A stretch of DNA of 64,000 nucleotides, taken from assembly GCA_016795065.1 (NCBI GenBank), contig JAEUIU010000021.1, positions 124,001 to 188,000 of the forward strand, written 5' to 3'. Positions 34,241 through 44,381 of this stretch are shown here, in pieces. The stretch is from Phycisphaerae bacterium. GTDB taxonomy: Bacteria > Planctomycetota > Phycisphaerae > Phycisphaerales > SM1A02. Position numbers and translations under genes: made by a program. Each line of letters begins with the position of its first letter. Positions within the stretch are counted from its first letter, which is position 1. Below the pieces are notes generated by a model, which was not told the DNA's origin, did no database searches, and saw only the letters and a list, made by a program, of their open reading frames with translations.

Positions 34241-34482
34241 CCGCCACTCACCATTGCGATGAGGGCGACCTCGTCGCCGGGACGGATGCGCTGCGACTCG
34301 CGGGCGAAGGCGTGGTTGACGGCGAACCGGCCCGCATCGAGGTAGGGCGTGAGCGCCGGGATGTCACGTCCGAGGGCCTTTCGCAGCGAGAGGCAAGTCA
34401 CCTCGCCCTCGACCCGCACGGTCACATGCGCCGCACCCAAGGCGTCGGCGCTGGGACCGAAGAGTCGCACCTGAACCTCCAT
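34237..34482 (-). CDS. moaD: Molybdopterin synthase sulfur carrier MoaD
   Basis: This 81-residue ubiquitin-like protein starts MEVQVRLFGPSADALG and ends ALIAMVSGG. The terminal Gly-Gly is the thiocarboxylation site. ATG 34482 is chosen because the family begins here; the frame stays open upstream as a shadow of moeA. It is the first gene of the moaD-moaE pair. Confidence 0.95.
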   Translation of the reverse strand: MEVQVRLFGPSADALGAAHVTVRVEGEVTCLSLRKALGRDIPALTPYLDAGRFAVNHAFARESQRIRPGDEVALIAMVSGG

Positions 34483-34492
34483 GACCGCAGTG

Positions 34493-34498
34493 TACGCT
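34493..34498 (+). promoter_or_regulatory. TACGCT -10 box upstream of moeA
   Basis: TACGCT lies in the 54-base gap between the divergent moaD and moeA starts, about 39 bases before the moeA GTG. No clear -35 element is seen. Confidence 0.4.
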
Positions 34499-34536
34499 GT
34501 GGCCTCGCGGGTCACGTCTCGCCCGCTCCCTCTCTC

Positions 34537-35829
34537 GTGCAGCCATCGACTTCCATCTCCCCTGCAGCCTCGCCCGACGAAGCGATCCAACGGTTGCTTG
34601 CCCGGATCGGCCCGGTTGAGCATGAGTCTCTCCCGCTCGAGTGCACCGCCGGTCGGTTCGTCGCGGACGCGACAACGCTCCTGACCGATCGAGACAGTCC
34701 GCCAGCCGATGTCAGCGCGATGGATGGCTATGCCCTGCGTCACGCTGACCTCTCCCTTCGGACGATTCCGATCGCAGGTGAGGTCCGCATCGGCTTGGCC
34801 CCACCGACATTGCCCGCCGGGGCGTGCCTCCGGATCGTGACCGGTGGCCCTGTCCCGCAGGGCGCCGATGCGGTCGTGAAGCGCGAGGAGGTCACCGAAG
34901 CACCCGACCGAATCACGATCGACGAAGCCGTTGCCAAGCGCATCCGCTCCGGCGAGAACATCCGCCGTCGCGGTGAGAACGGCGCAGCCGGGACCGCGAT
35001 CCTGTCGAGCGGAGCGATCCTCACCGCCGCAGGCATCGGAGCTCTTGCCGCTGCGGGCATCATGACGGTGACCGTGGCCCGGCCGCTTCGTGTGGCGATC
35101 CTCACGACCGGCGATGAACTTGTCTCGCATCGAGCGGACGAGGTCAATGAGGGCGGCAACCTCCGAGCGCTCCGACCTTTCACCCCCTGGCAACTGCGCG
35201 ACTCCAACGGCCCCGCCCTGGCTGCGCTCCTCGCATCAGCCGCGTGGATCGGCCGAGTCGACCGGTCCCATGTGGCCGATGAGGAGGCCGCCCTCGACGC
35301 GGCCATCCAAAGCGCCCTTTCGAGCGCCGATGCCCTGCTTCTCACCGGCGGCGTGTCGATGGGCCATCGCGATTTCGTGCCGCAGTGCCTCGCTCGCGCG
35401 GGCGTCGACACGCTCTTCCACACCGTCCCGCAACGCCCGGGCAAGCCGGTCCTGGGTGGCGTCTCCCGCCGCGGGCAGCCGGTCCTCGGCCTGCCAGGCA
35501 ACCCGGTCTCGGTCTTGGTGACCGCCCGACGCATGGCCTGGCCGGTTCTCGCCCGACTCGCGGGTTGCCCGCAGTCGGCGTCGACGTCCACGGCCGACGG
35601 CCTGGTCCTGCTCCGCAACGCCGACGAGCGGACCCTGCACCTCTGGTGGCAACGGCTCGTTCGCAACGCCGATGACGGCGCCGTTGACCTGGTGGACGGG
35701 CGTGGCTCGGGGGATGTCATCGCCGCCGCGAGGAGCGACGGCTTCGTTGAACTTCCGCCCCTTGCCTGCGGCCCCGGGCCGTGGCCGTACTATCGGTGGG
35801 CCCCCTCCGCTGGCGCCTTCCGCTCCTGA
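34537..35829 (+). CDS. moeA: Molybdopterin molybdotransferase MoeA
   Basis: MoeA inserts molybdenum into adenylylated molybdopterin. The 430-residue product has DSPPADVSAMDGYALRHAD, RIVTGGPVPQGADAVV, AILTTGDELV, LLLTGGVSMGHRDFV and LGLPGNPVSVLV, all in family order. The start GTG 34537 is inferred: the frame is open further upstream, but those codons overlap moaD on the other strand. It heads a plus-strand run moeA-moaC-mog. Confidence 0.93.
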   Translation: MQPSTSISPAASPDEAIQRLLARIGPVEHESLPLECTAGRFVADATTLLTDRDSPPADVSAMDGYALRHADLSLRTIPIAGEVRIGLAPPTLPAGACLRIVTGGPVPQGADAVVKREEVTEAPDRITIDEAVAKRIRSGENIRRRGENGAAGTAILSSGAILTAAGIGALAAAGIMTVTVARPLRVAILTTGDELVSHRADEVNEGGNLRALRPFTPWQLRDSNGPALAALLASAAWIGRVDRSHVADEEAALDAAIQSALSSADALLLTGGVSMGHRDFVPQCLARAGVDTLFHTVPQRPGKPVLGGVSRRGQPVLGLPGNPVSVLVTARRMAWPVLARLAGCPQSASTSTADGLVLLRNADERTLHLWWQRLVRNADDGAVDLVDGRGSGDVIAAARSDGFVELPPLACGPGPWPYYRWAPSAGAFRS

Positions 35830-35840
35830 CGCCGACTCCC

Positions 35841-36356
35841 ATGGCCTCCGACAAACTCAGCCATCTCGACGCCCACGGCAAGGCCTCCATGGTCGATGTC
35901 GGTGCCAAACCGATCACCGAGCGGGTCGCCAAGGCCGAGGCCTTTGTGCGCATCAACGCGGCTTTGGAAGCGGCCATCCGATCGAACACGCTGGTGAAGG
36001 GCGACCTCCTCGCCGTCGCCCGCATCGCCGGCGTGCAGGCGGCAAAGCGCACCGACGAACTCATCCCACTCTGCCATTCGCTCCCGCTCGATGTGGTGCA
36101 CGTCGACGCCGCACTCGTGCCGGGCGCGGTTCGCATCGAAGCCACCGCCAAGACCCACAGCCGCACCGGTGTCGAGATGGAAGCCCTCACCGCAGTGACC
36201 GTCGCGGCCCTCACCGTCATCGACATGGGCAAGGCGATCGACCGGGCGATGGTCATTGATGGCGTGCGTGTCCTCGAAAAGCACGGCGGCCGATCAGGCT
36301 CGCACATCGCAGGACCGGCGACCACCACGGCACCGACTCCGGGGACTGGGGCATGA
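35841..36356 (+). CDS. moaC: Cyclic pyranopterin monophosphate synthase MoaC
   Basis: MoaC rearranges 3',8-cyclo-GTP into cPMP. The 171-residue product has LSHLDAHGKASMVDVGAKP, AKRTDELIPLCHSLPLD, the motif KTHSRTGVEMEALTAV, and DRAMVIDGVRVLEKHGGRSG. It starts 11 bases after moeA and overlaps mog by ATGA. Confidence 0.96.
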   Translation: MASDKLSHLDAHGKASMVDVGAKPITERVAKAEAFVRINAALEAAIRSNTLVKGDLLAVARIAGVQAAKRTDELIPLCHSLPLDVVHVDAALVPGAVRIEATAKTHSRTGVEMEALTAVTVAALTVIDMGKAIDRAMVIDGVRVLEKHGGRSGSHIAGPATTTAPTPGTGA

Positions 36357-36901
36357 GTCGCCAAGCGCGGCAGCAGCCGATTCGCGCCGCGGTCCTCACC
36401 GTGAGCGACCGCTGCTCGCGGGGCGAGGCCGTCGACCAATCCGGGCCTGCCTTGGTCGAACTCCTTCAGACGAAACTCCAGACGACGGTAGTCGCCACCC
36501 GCTGTATCCCCGACGATCATTCGTTGTTAGTCGCTGCCTTCCGGGAGTGGAGTCGCCCACACGACGGAAGCGGCGATGGCTGCGGCATTGACCTCATCGT
36601 GAGTACCGGCGGCACCGGACTCTCACCGCGCGACATCACGCCTGAAGCCGCGAATTGCGTGATCGAACGCGCTCATCCGGGCCTGATGGAGTTGGCACGC
36701 CTTCGCTGCCTTGCCAAAACGCCTCTGACCTACCTTTCGCGGGGGATCGCCGGAAGTGCCGGTCGCACGCTCATTCTGACCCTCCCCGGTTCGCCGCGCG
36801 GCGCGACCGAGATGCTCGACGCGCTGTGCGATGTGCTCCCCCACGCCGTCGAGTCGCTGCGAGGCGACGTGCTGCCGGACGAGCACCGCTCGACACCGTG
36901 A
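36353..36901 (+). CDS. mog: Molybdopterin adenylyltransferase (MogA/MoaB family)
   Basis: This enzyme adenylylates molybdopterin before MoeA adds the metal. The 182-residue product has [39 protein letters not shown] and [15 protein letters not shown]. It overlaps moaC by 4 bases. MogA and MoaB cannot be separated on sequence inspection alone. Confidence 0.92.
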   Translation: MSRQARQQPIRAAVLTVSDRCSRGEAVDQSGPALVELLQTKLQTTVVATRCIPDDHSLLVAAFREWSRPHDGSGDGCGIDLIVSTGGTGLSPRDITPEAANCVIERAHPGLMELARLRCLAKTPLTYLSRGIAGSAGRTLILTLPGSPRGATEMLDALCDVLPHAVESLRGDVLPDEHRSTP

Positions 36902-37025
36902 GCGCTCGGGCAATGCAACTCAGGTACCATCAGCCGCTTCGAGAACGCGACGGCGACCGATGTCCGTGCTTCCTTGCGAAGCTGGACCCGCACACTCGGT
37001 CCCGTCTCAAGGAGGATCTCCGGAC

Positions 37026-38990
37026 ATGCGGCAAGTGGAGGCCCCAGGGGCAGCACCCGTCAGCGCGACGCCCACCAATACGTCGCCCCGTCCCCCCTAC
37101 CGAAGCGAGCCGCTTGAACTCGCCCGCCCGGTGCCATCGGACATCGCGATCGCCCAGTCACGCTCGCCCAAGCCCGTGGCCGAGTTGGCGAGCGAGGTCG
37201 GAATCCTGCCCGGCGAGTTGGAACCCTATGGCCACACCAAGGCCAAGGTCCGGCTCTCGATTCTCGACCGACTCGCCCTGAATCCCAACGGCAAGTATGT
37301 CGTGGTCACAGCGATCACGCCGACGCCGCTGGGTGAGGGCAAGACCACCGTCACGATCGGCCTCTCGCAGGCGATCGGTGCACACCTGGGTCGCCGCGTC
37401 TTCACCTGCATCCGTCAGCCGTCGATGGGACCGACCTTCGGCATCAAGGGCGGCGCCGCCGGCGGTGGCTACAGCCAAGTCATTCCGATGGAGGACTTCA
37501 ACCTCCACCTCACCGGCGACAACCACGCGGTCGCGGCGGCAAACAACCTCCTCGCCGCGGCGATCGATGCCCGGCTGCACTGGGAGCGCACCCATCCCGA
37601 CGACGAGGCCTACGCGAAGGCCCTGTGCAAGAAAGACGCCAACGGCGAACTCCGCTTGGCGGGCCACCAGATTCGCCGACTGAAGCGACTCGGGCTGCCA
37701 AGCGACGTCAGTAGCCCCAACGACCTCACTGCCGACGAGCGTCGCAAGCTCTTCCGCCTCGACATCGATCCCAACGCGATCACCTGGAACCGGGTCCTCG
37801 ACATCAACGATCGCATGCTTCGCTCGATCGAGATCGGCCGCGGTCCCGAAGAGAACATGCCGCGTTCGACGGGATTCGACATCGCCGTCGCCAGCGAGAT
37901 CATGGCCGTCCTCGCCTTGAGCTCGAGCCTCGAGGACATGCGCGAGCGACTCCGCCGGATGGTCATCGGCCTCAGCACCGCGGGTGAACCCGTGACCGCC
38001 GACGACATCGGCGCGGCCGGGGCCCTCACCGTCCTGATGAAGGACGCGGTCATGCCGACGATCCTCCAGACCCTCGAGGGAACGCCGGTCTTCGTGCATG
38101 CGGGGCCGTTTGCGAACATCGCCCACGGCAACAGCTCGATCATCGCCGACCGCATCGCCCTCAAACTGGCCGACTTCGTCGTGACCGAGGCCGGCTTCGG
38201 CTCGGACATCGGCTTCGAGAAGTTCGCCAACATCAAGTGCCGCAACTCCGGGCTCAAGCCCGACTGCGCGGTCATGGTGGTGTCGATCCGGGCCCTGAAG
38301 ATGCATGGTGGCGGTCCGAAGGTCGTGCCCGGTAAGCCGCTCGATGAGGTCTACAAGACCGAGCAGCTCGCCCTCATCAAGGCCGGCCTGCCGAATCTCG
38401 AACGACACATCCGCAACACCGCCGGCTATGGCATTCCGGTGGTTGTCGCCATCAACGCCTTCGCAACCGACACCGATGTCGAAGTCGAACTGGTTCGCGA
38501 CGCAGCGATCCGGGCGGGCGCGTTTGGCGCGGTGAAGAGCACCGGCTGGGCCGACGGAGGCAGCGGCGTCGCCGGACTCGCCCGCACCGTGGTCGAGGCG
38601 TGCGAACGTCCGAACACCTTCCGGCACCTTTATCCGCTCGAGGCCACGATCGAAGAGAAGATCCAGGCCATTGCCACAACCTATGGCGCTAGCGGCGTGG
38701 CGTATTCGCCCGAAGCGGCCGCAAAGATCAAACGCTACACCGATCTCGGCTACGACCGCCTTCCGATCTGCATGGCGAAGACGCATCTCTCCTTCTCCGA
38801 CCAGCCCGAACTGAAGGGTGCCCCCAGCGGCTTCACGCTGACGATTCGCGACATCCGGGCCTCGCTTGGCGCGGGATTCCTCTATCCCCTGGTTGGTGCG
38901 ATGCGCACGATGCCTGCGCTCCCTGCCCGACCGGCGTTCGTCGATGTCGACATCGATATGACGACCGGTCGGATCGAAGGGCTCTTTTGA
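37026..38990 (+). CDS. fhs: Formate--tetrahydrofolate ligase
   Basis: Fhs makes 10-formyl-THF from formate, ATP and THF. The 654-residue protein has the ATP loop [16 protein letters not shown], the folate region [20 protein letters not shown], and [15 protein letters not shown]. The start ATG 37026 has a strong AAGGAGG site. The first 45 residues precede the usual family start ([14 protein letters not shown]) and are Pro/Thr rich. With the formate dehydrogenase next to it and MetH elsewhere in the window, it marks a formate-to-methyl one-carbon route. Confidence 0.96.
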   Translation: MRQVEAPGAAPVSATPTNTSPRPPYRSEPLELARPVPSDIAIAQSRSPKPVAELASEVGILPGELEPYGHTKAKVRLSILDRLALNPNGKYVVVTAITPTPLGEGKTTVTIGLSQAIGAHLGRRVFTCIRQPSMGPTFGIKGGAAGGGYSQVIPMEDFNLHLTGDNHAVAAANNLLAAAIDARLHWERTHPDDEAYAKALCKKDANGELRLAGHQIRRLKRLGLPSDVSSPNDLTADERRKLFRLDIDPNAITWNRVLDINDRMLRSIEIGRGPEENMPRSTGFDIAVASEIMAVLALSSSLEDMRERLRRMVIGLSTAGEPVTADDIGAAGALTVLMKDAVMPTILQTLEGTPVFVHAGPFANIAHGNSSIIADRIALKLADFVVTEAGFGSDIGFEKFANIKCRNSGLKPDCAVMVVSIRALKMHGGGPKVVPGKPLDEVYKTEQLALIKAGLPNLERHIRNTAGYGIPVVVAINAFATDTDVEVELVRDAAIRAGAFGAVKSTGWADGGSGVAGLARTVVEACERPNTFRHLYPLEATIEEKIQAIATTYGASGVAYSPEAAAKIKRYTDLGYDRLPICMAKTHLSFSDQPELKGAPSGFTLTIRDIRASLGAGFLYPLVGAMRTMPALPARPAFVDVDIDMTTGRIEGLF

Positions 38991-39003
38991 GTCGTGATTC
39001 TTG

Positions 39004-39126
39004 TTCACCGCAAAGACGCTGAGGACGCAGAGACCTGAAGGAGGAGGAACTTGGTGGTGACAGTGGTGATTGACCTTCTTCCTTCCCTCCTTCTGGCCTT
39101 GGCGTCCTCTGCGCCTCTGCGGTGAA
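39004..39126. repeat. REP/MITE-like imperfect palindrome (TTCACCGC...GCGGTGAA)
   Basis: The 123-base element starts TTCACCGCAAAGACGCTGAG and ends CTCTGCGCCTCTGCGGTGAA. The arms, about 45 bases each, are inverted copies with mismatches. This family (GCAGAGGACGCAGAG words) is widespread as a dispersed palindromic repeat in environmental bacterial genomes. It lies between fhs and the formate dehydrogenase genes. Confidence 0.75.
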
Positions 39127-39144
39127 TGACCCCAACGTGAACAC

Positions 39145-40842
39145 ATGAACCCCTCCGTTCGAGCCTACCGTGCGACGCATGATCCTGAGCATGCACTGAC
39201 CCCGGCGCTCGATGCGCTACACCACCACGGGCAAAGTCGCCGCGACGAGGCGGTGAAGGATCCCAACGCCCTCCGCGAACTCGCGGCCACCGTGCACTTG
39301 CCCGTCGCGGCGGTGCGGGCGGCGCTCTCCTCCTACAGCGAGGTTGGCCACGATCCGCAGGCGATCCGCTATTGCGCCGGCACCTCCTGTGCGCTCTGCG
39401 GCGGTGACGCGATCGCCGAGAGCTTCCGCCGCATCGGCCCGGCCCGACCGGTCTACTGCCTGGGCTATTGCGACGAGGCGCCGGCGGCGATGCTTCCCAA
39501 CGGCGACGTTGTCGCCGGACTCACCCCCGAACGCTGTGCCGGGGCGTGTCGCGGCGAGCAGCCGGTCGCGATCCCGCACACGTCGATCCGCTCCATCGCT
39601 CGCGAGTCGATCGTCACCCGGCGACTGCTCGCACTTCCGACGAAGCGGTTCCCGGAGTACGCGGGGCTCAAGGCAGCCCTGTCCATGACGCCGGAAGCGG
39701 TCACCGACGCGGTCATCACTGCAAACCTGCGCGGTCGCGGTGGCGCTGCCTTTCCGACCGGAAAGAAGTGGCTCTTCGCGGCCAAGGCCAAGGGCTCGCC
39801 GAAGTTCATCGTCGCCAACGGGGACGAGGGCGACCCAGGCTCCTTCATCGATCGCGTCCTCATGGAGAGCGATCCGCACGGCATTCTCGAAGGCATGGCG
39901 ATCGCCGCCCACGCGGTCGGCGCATCACGCGGCGTGATCTTCATCCGCGATGAATATCCAGCGGCCGTCACGGCGATGCGCCTCGCGATCGCCAGCGCCA
40001 ACGTCAACGGCCGGCTCGGTGCCAACGCTCTGGGCCCCGGCCGCGACTTCCACGTCGAGGTCGTGCGCGGCCTCGGCAGCTACGTCTGCGGCGAGGAGAC
40101 GGCGCTCCTCAACGCGATCGAGGCCGGCCGCGGCGAGGTGCGCCCCCGCCCGCCCTTCCCGGTCGAGGAAGGCCTTTACGGGAAGCCGACCGTCGTCGTC
40201 AACGTCGAGACGCTCGTCAACGTGCCGTGGATCATCGAGCGCGGGGCCGCGGCCTTCCGCCTCCTCGGCACGCTCGAGAGCCCGGGCACCAAGGCGATCT
40301 GCCTGAACCGGGGCTTCGCGAATCCGGGGATCGTTGAAGTCGAGTTCGGGCTCACCCTCCGCGACCTGATCGAGCGAACCCAATGCGGAGGCGGCGGTGC
40401 CCAGGGACAACGGCTTGAGGCGGTGCTTCTCGGCGGGCCGATGGGCAGCATCGTGACGCCGGATCTGTGGGAGACGCCGGTCTGTTTCAGTGCGATGGCC
40501 GCGAAGAAGATCAATCTTGGCCACGCCGGGCTCGTGGCCATTCCGGCGCCGGCGAACTGGGCGGCGATCCTCCGTCACCTTCTCGATTTCATGCGCGACG
40601 AATCCTGCGGCAAGTGCGTGCCATGTCGACTCGGCACCACGCGCGGACATGAGCTCGTCCACGCCGGACTCTCGACCGACTCCGCCGCGACGCTTCGCCG
40701 CATCCTCGACCTGATGGGCGAAGCGAGCCTCTGCGCCTTCGGCCGCGAGACGACGGGACCTGTGCGGACAATCCTCGATCGCTTTGGCCCGCAGGTGATC
40801 GCCTCGCTTGGGCACGCGTCCGCGAAGGAGGTGCGCCGATGA
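39145..40842 (+). CDS. NAD-dependent formate dehydrogenase beta subunit (NuoE-NuoF fusion)
   Basis: This flavin and iron-sulfur subunit passes electrons to NAD+. The first 140 residues form a NuoE-like [2Fe-2S] domain (YCAGTSC, CLGYC). Then comes a NuoF-like part: FMN/NAD region GRGGAAFPTGKKW, ANGDEGDPGSFIDR, GSYVCGEETALLNAIEA, and the [4Fe-4S] cysteines SCGKCVPCRLGT with C near LCAFG. In many FdsGBA systems the NuoE part is separate; here it is fused. The stop overlaps the alpha-subunit gene by ATGA. Confidence 0.9.
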   Translation: MNPSVRAYRATHDPEHALTPALDALHHHGQSRRDEAVKDPNALRELAATVHLPVAAVRAALSSYSEVGHDPQAIRYCAGTSCALCGGDAIAESFRRIGPARPVYCLGYCDEAPAAMLPNGDVVAGLTPERCAGACRGEQPVAIPHTSIRSIARESIVTRRLLALPTKRFPEYAGLKAALSMTPEAVTDAVITANLRGRGGAAFPTGKKWLFAAKAKGSPKFIVANGDEGDPGSFIDRVLMESDPHGILEGMAIAAHAVGASRGVIFIRDEYPAAVTAMRLAIASANVNGRLGANALGPGRDFHVEVVRGLGSYVCGEETALLNAIEAGRGEVRPRPPFPVEEGLYGKPTVVVNVETLVNVPWIIERGAAAFRLLGTLESPGTKAICLNRGFANPGIVEVEFGLTLRDLIERTQCGGGGAQGQRLEAVLLGGPMGSIVTPDLWETPVCFSAMAAKKINLGHAGLVAIPAPANWAAILRHLLDFMRDESCGKCVPCRLGTTRGHELVHAGLSTDSAATLRRILDLMGEASLCAFGRETTGPVRTILDRFGPQVIASLGHASAKEVRR

Positions 40843-43535
40843 TCACATCCACCGCCACCCACACGGCGACCATCAACGACCGCACCATCGAAGTTCGCCC
40901 AGGCGAGACGATTCTGACCGCCGCCACGCGTGCGGGCATCTGGATTCCGACCCTTTGCCACGCAGCCGGCCTCGCCCCCGAGGGCGGCTGTCGCATCTGC
41001 ATGGTCGAGATCGAGGGCCAACGCACGCAAGCGGCCTGCCACACGCCGATCAACAGCGGCATGCGCGTGCGCACCGAATCGCCGCACCTTGACGCACTCC
41101 GCCGCGAAATCCTTCACCTGACCATCTCGGCGAACCCGCGCGGCGCCCTCCAGCCGCGCGCCGACGGTTCGCCGATGGAACGGCTGCTCGATCGTTACGG
41201 GGTCGACGCGAGCGACTTCGGCCATCACGGTCACACCAGTCCCGTCGACGCCAGCCATCCGTCGATGCGCTTCGATCGCGATCGTTGCATCACCTGTCGG
41301 GCGTGCCTCCATGCCTGCGAGGAAGTGCAGGGCCAGTTCGTCTACGGCATCGAGGGCCGTGGCGGCGCGAGCCACCTGATCTTCGGACCGACCGACCGCT
41401 TCGTCGACAGCGGCTGCGTCTCCTGCGGGGCGTGCGTCGATCGCTGCCCAACCGGCGCGATCACCGACCGCGACCGCATCGCATCGCGCGATGTGCATCT
41501 TCACGTCGACGTGACCGATTCCGTCTGCGGCTACTGCGGGGTCGGCTGCCGCATCCGCGCCGAGTCCGACGGGCACGACGTCCTGCGCATCGCCGGCGTC
41601 CGCGATGCGGCGGTGAACCACGGTCACCTCTGCGTCAAGGGTCGCTACAACCACGGCTACCGCGCGTCCAGCGATCGGCTGACGCGGCCGCTCCTCCGAA
41701 ACGCCGACGGCTCCTTCCGCGAGGCGAGTTGGGACGAGGCAATTCGCTTCACGGCGAAGCGACTCCTTGAGATCCGCGACCGCCACGGCCCTGACTCGTT
41801 AGGCACGATGACCTCGTCGCGTTCGACCAACGAGGCCGCGTATCTCCTTCAGAAGCTCTTCCGGGCGATCATCGGCACCAACAACACCGACTGCTGCGCC
41901 CGCGTCTGTCACTCCTCGACGGCGATCGCCCTCGGCACGGTCACCGGCACCGGCGCAGCGACAGCCAGCTACGAGGATCTCGAGGAAGCGAAGCTCATCG
42001 TCATCGCCGGAGCGAATGCGACCGAGGCCCATCCGGTGGTCGGTGCCCGCATCAAGCAGGCGATTCTTCGTGGCGCGGCCTGCGTCGTCATCGATCCGCG
42101 CGACGTCGAATTGGCCCAGTACGCGGGCGTCCACTGCCGTCTCTGGCCAGGGACGAACGTGCCCCTCTTTCACGGCATCGCCAAGGTGCTTGTCGAGGAG
42201 AACCTCTTCGACGCCGCCTATGTGGCCGAGCGCTGCGAGGGCTTCGGCGAACTCCAGGCGTTCCTTGCCTCCCACACCCTCGAGAGCCTCTCCGCCATCA
42301 CCCATGTCCCGGTCGAGACGATTCGCGCCGCCGCGCGACTCATCGGCCGCAGCGGTCCCGGTCTCTTCGTCAGCGGACTCGGGCTATCGGAACAGACCCA
42401 AGGCGTGGCCGGCGTGATGAGCTACTGCAACCTTGGCTTGTTGACCGGATCGTTAGGGAAGCGCGGCTCGGGCATGTTGCCGCTGCGCGGACAGAACAAC
42501 GTGCAGGGCAACGCGGACATGGGCTCGCAGCCCTATTCCCTCACGGGCTACGCGTCCATTTCCGACACCGCCGCCCGCGACCGGTGCCTCGCGAACTGGG
42601 GGAAGGAGCCGCCGAAGGAGATCGGGAAGACCATTCCCGAGATGTACGACGCGGCGATCGACGGCTCGCTCAAGGCGCTGTGGATCCAGGGCGAGGACGT
42701 TGCCCAGAGCGATCCGAACCAGCATCACGTGAAGAAGGCGCTGGCGGCGCTCGAACTCCTCATCGTGCAGGAGCTCTTCATGACCGAGACCGCCGAGGTC
42801 GCCCACGTCGTCTTCCCGGCGGCGTCCTCGCTCGAACAAGAAGGCACTTTCACCAACGGCGAGCGGCGCGTGCAGCACGTTCGCCCGTCGGTCGCCCCAC
42901 CCGGCGACGCACGGCCGGACTGGGAAGTGATCCGCGACGTCGGCATCGCGATGGGTGCACCCTGGCACTACGACGAGCCCGCCGCGGTCATGGACGAGGT
43001 CGCCCGCGTCGCCCCGAATCTGTTCGGCGGCATCTCCTACGAGCGACTTCAGGGCGACGGCATTCAGTGGCCGTGCCCCGCGCCGGACCACCCCGGCACG
43101 CGGACGGTGCACGCGACGAGTTTCGTGCGCGGCAAGGGACTCTTCACGACAGTCGACTTCGTCCCGCCGCAGGACGCGACCGATGCCGATCATCCCTTCG
43201 TCCTGATCACGGGGCGCATCCTCGAGCACTACAACGTCGGCACGATGACCCGGCGCGGTCCGAGCGTGGACATCGTGGCGAAGGACTACCTCGAGCTGCA
43301 TCCCGAGGACGCCGGCCGACTCGGCATCCGCGACGGCGCTGACGTTCGCGTGCGCAGCCGCTTCGGTGAGGCAATCGCACCGGCCCGCGTCACGCGGCGG
43401 GTCCTGCCGAGCACCGTCTTCCTGACCTTCCACTTCCCCGAGACCGGCACCAACCGCGTGGTCGGACCCTACACCGATCCGAAGAGCAAGTGTCCCGACT
43501 ACAAGGTGATCGCGGTGCAGATCTCCCCCGCGTGA
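40839..43535 (+). CDS. Formate dehydrogenase alpha subunit (molybdopterin, Cys type)
   Basis: This catalytic subunit of 898 residues oxidises formate to CO2 or does the reverse. An N-terminal [2Fe-2S] domain (C40, C51, C54, C67) is followed by two [4Fe-4S] groups (CITCRACLHAC, CVSCGACVDRC), then CGYCGVGCRI with CVKGRYN, and the molybdopterin core. The active-site residue is Cys357 in DCCARVCHSS, not selenocysteine. C-terminal GRILEHYNVGTMTRR binds bis-MGD. It is coupled to the beta subunit by ATGA and converges with fdhD 9 bases away. Confidence 0.93.
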   Translation: MITSTATHTATINDRTIEVRPGETILTAATRAGIWIPTLCHAAGLAPEGGCRICMVEIEGQRTQAACHTPINSGMRVRTESPHLDALRREILHLTISANPRGALQPRADGSPMERLLDRYGVDASDFGHHGHTSPVDASHPSMRFDRDRCITCRACLHACEEVQGQFVYGIEGRGGASHLIFGPTDRFVDSGCVSCGACVDRCPTGAITDRDRIASRDVHLHVDVTDSVCGYCGVGCRIRAESDGHDVLRIAGVRDAAVNHGHLCVKGRYNHGYRASSDRLTRPLLRNADGSFREASWDEAIRFTAKRLLEIRDRHGPDSLGTMTSSRSTNEAAYLLQKLFRAIIGTNNTDCCARVCHSSTAIALGTVTGTGAATASYEDLEEAKLIVIAGANATEAHPVVGARIKQAILRGAACVVIDPRDVELAQYAGVHCRLWPGTNVPLFHGIAKVLVEENLFDAAYVAERCEGFGELQAFLASHTLESLSAITHVPVETIRAAARLIGRSGPGLFVSGLGLSEQTQGVAGVMSYCNLGLLTGSLGKRGSGMLPLRGQNNVQGNADMGSQPYSLTGYASISDTAARDRCLANWGKEPPKEIGKTIPEMYDAAIDGSLKALWIQGEDVAQSDPNQHHVKKALAALELLIVQELFMTETAEVAHVVFPAASSLEQEGTFTNGERRVQHVRPSVAPPGDARPDWEVIRDVGIAMGAPWHYDEPAAVMDEVARVAPNLFGGISYERLQGDGIQWPCPAPDHPGTRTVHATSFVRGKGLFTTVDFVPPQDATDADHPFVLITGRILEHYNVGTMTRRGPSVDIVAKDYLELHPEDAGRLGIRDGADVRVRSRFGEAIAPARVTRRVLPSTVFLTFHFPETGTNRVVGPYTDPKSKCPDYKVIAVQISPA

Positions 43536-43544
43536 CGGACGGAC

Positions 43545-44354
43545 TCAGCGGATGCGCTCGGCGTTCGAATAGACATTGAATCCGCGCGGGCGAAGGAACC
43601 CGATCAGGGTGATGCCCACCTCGCTGGCGAGATCGACGGCCAGGGTCGATGGCGCGGAGATGGCGACGACGATCGGCACGCCGCCTGCGAGGGCCTTCTG
43701 GATGATCTCAAACGACGCCCGGCCGCTCACCATCAGGATGGACCGCCGCGCGGGAAGCTCGTCGGCGAGGAGCGCCTTGCCTAACACCTTGTCCACGGCG
43801 TTGTGACGGCCGACATCCTCGGCGGCGTGGCGGATCGCCCCGGTGTCGTCGAAGAGCGCGGCCGCATGCAAGCCACCCGTCGCTTCGAAGGTCGGCTGAG
43901 CGGCGCGCAGCCGATCGGCGAGCGATTGGATCAGCGCGGCGTCGACGACCAGGTCGGACTCGACCCGCGGGAAACTCTTGCGAATCGCATCGATCGTCGC
44001 CGAGCCGCAGATGCCGCAGCTTGACGAGGCGAAGACGTGGCGGGTGAGCTTCACGAGGTCGAGTGCGACATGCTGGGCGACGACGGCGTTGATCGTCGCG
44101 CCGCCTTCACAGTTGGATTCGACATCGCAATGAGCGATGCGCTCGACATCGCGTCGCTCGCGAATGAGACCTTCCGAGAGCAGGAAGCCTGCGGCTAACG
44201 CTTCGTCAGCACCGGGCGTCCGCATCGTCACGCTGATCGGTCTCCCGCCGACGCGAATCTCGAGGGGCTCTTCGATGGCGACGTGATCGCGCAACTCGCG
44301 CGGCGCTTGGCCGGGCTCGCGGCGAACGATCTCGTAGGGGTCGGAGTGGGTCAT
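43545..44354 (-). CDS. fdhD: Formate dehydrogenase accessory sulfurtransferase FdhD
   Basis: FdhD delivers sulfur to the bis-MGD cofactor of formate dehydrogenase. The 269-residue product has the acceptor cysteines in SSSCGICGSATIDAI, then TGGLHAAALFD, EDVGRHNAVDKV and SGRASFEIIQKAL. ATG 44354 (MTHSDPYEIV) is preferred; the upstream in-frame ATG lies within a repeat element. It converges with the dehydrogenase alpha gene. Confidence 0.93.
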   Translation of the reverse strand: MTHSDPYEIVRREPGQAPRELRDHVAIEEPLEIRVGGRPISVTMRTPGADEALAAGFLLSEGLIRERRDVERIAHCDVESNCEGGATINAVVAQHVALDLVKLTRHVFASSSCGICGSATIDAIRKSFPRVESDLVVDAALIQSLADRLRAAQPTFEATGGLHAAALFDDTGAIRHAAEDVGRHNAVDKVLGKALLADELPARRSILMVSGRASFEIIQKALAGGVPIVVAISAPSTLAVDLASEVGITLIGFLRPRGFNVYSNAERIR

Positions 44355-44381
44355 GCGCGCATGCCCTTGAGGGCTGGCGTG

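Noticed and set aside
37158..39146. Minus-strand open frame of 662 codons
   Set aside because: Shadow of fhs, whose ATP loop and length are convincing; no conserved motif in the antisense translation.
41907..41909. Selenocysteine formate dehydrogenase
   Set aside because: The active-site codon is TGT (Cys357), not TGA.
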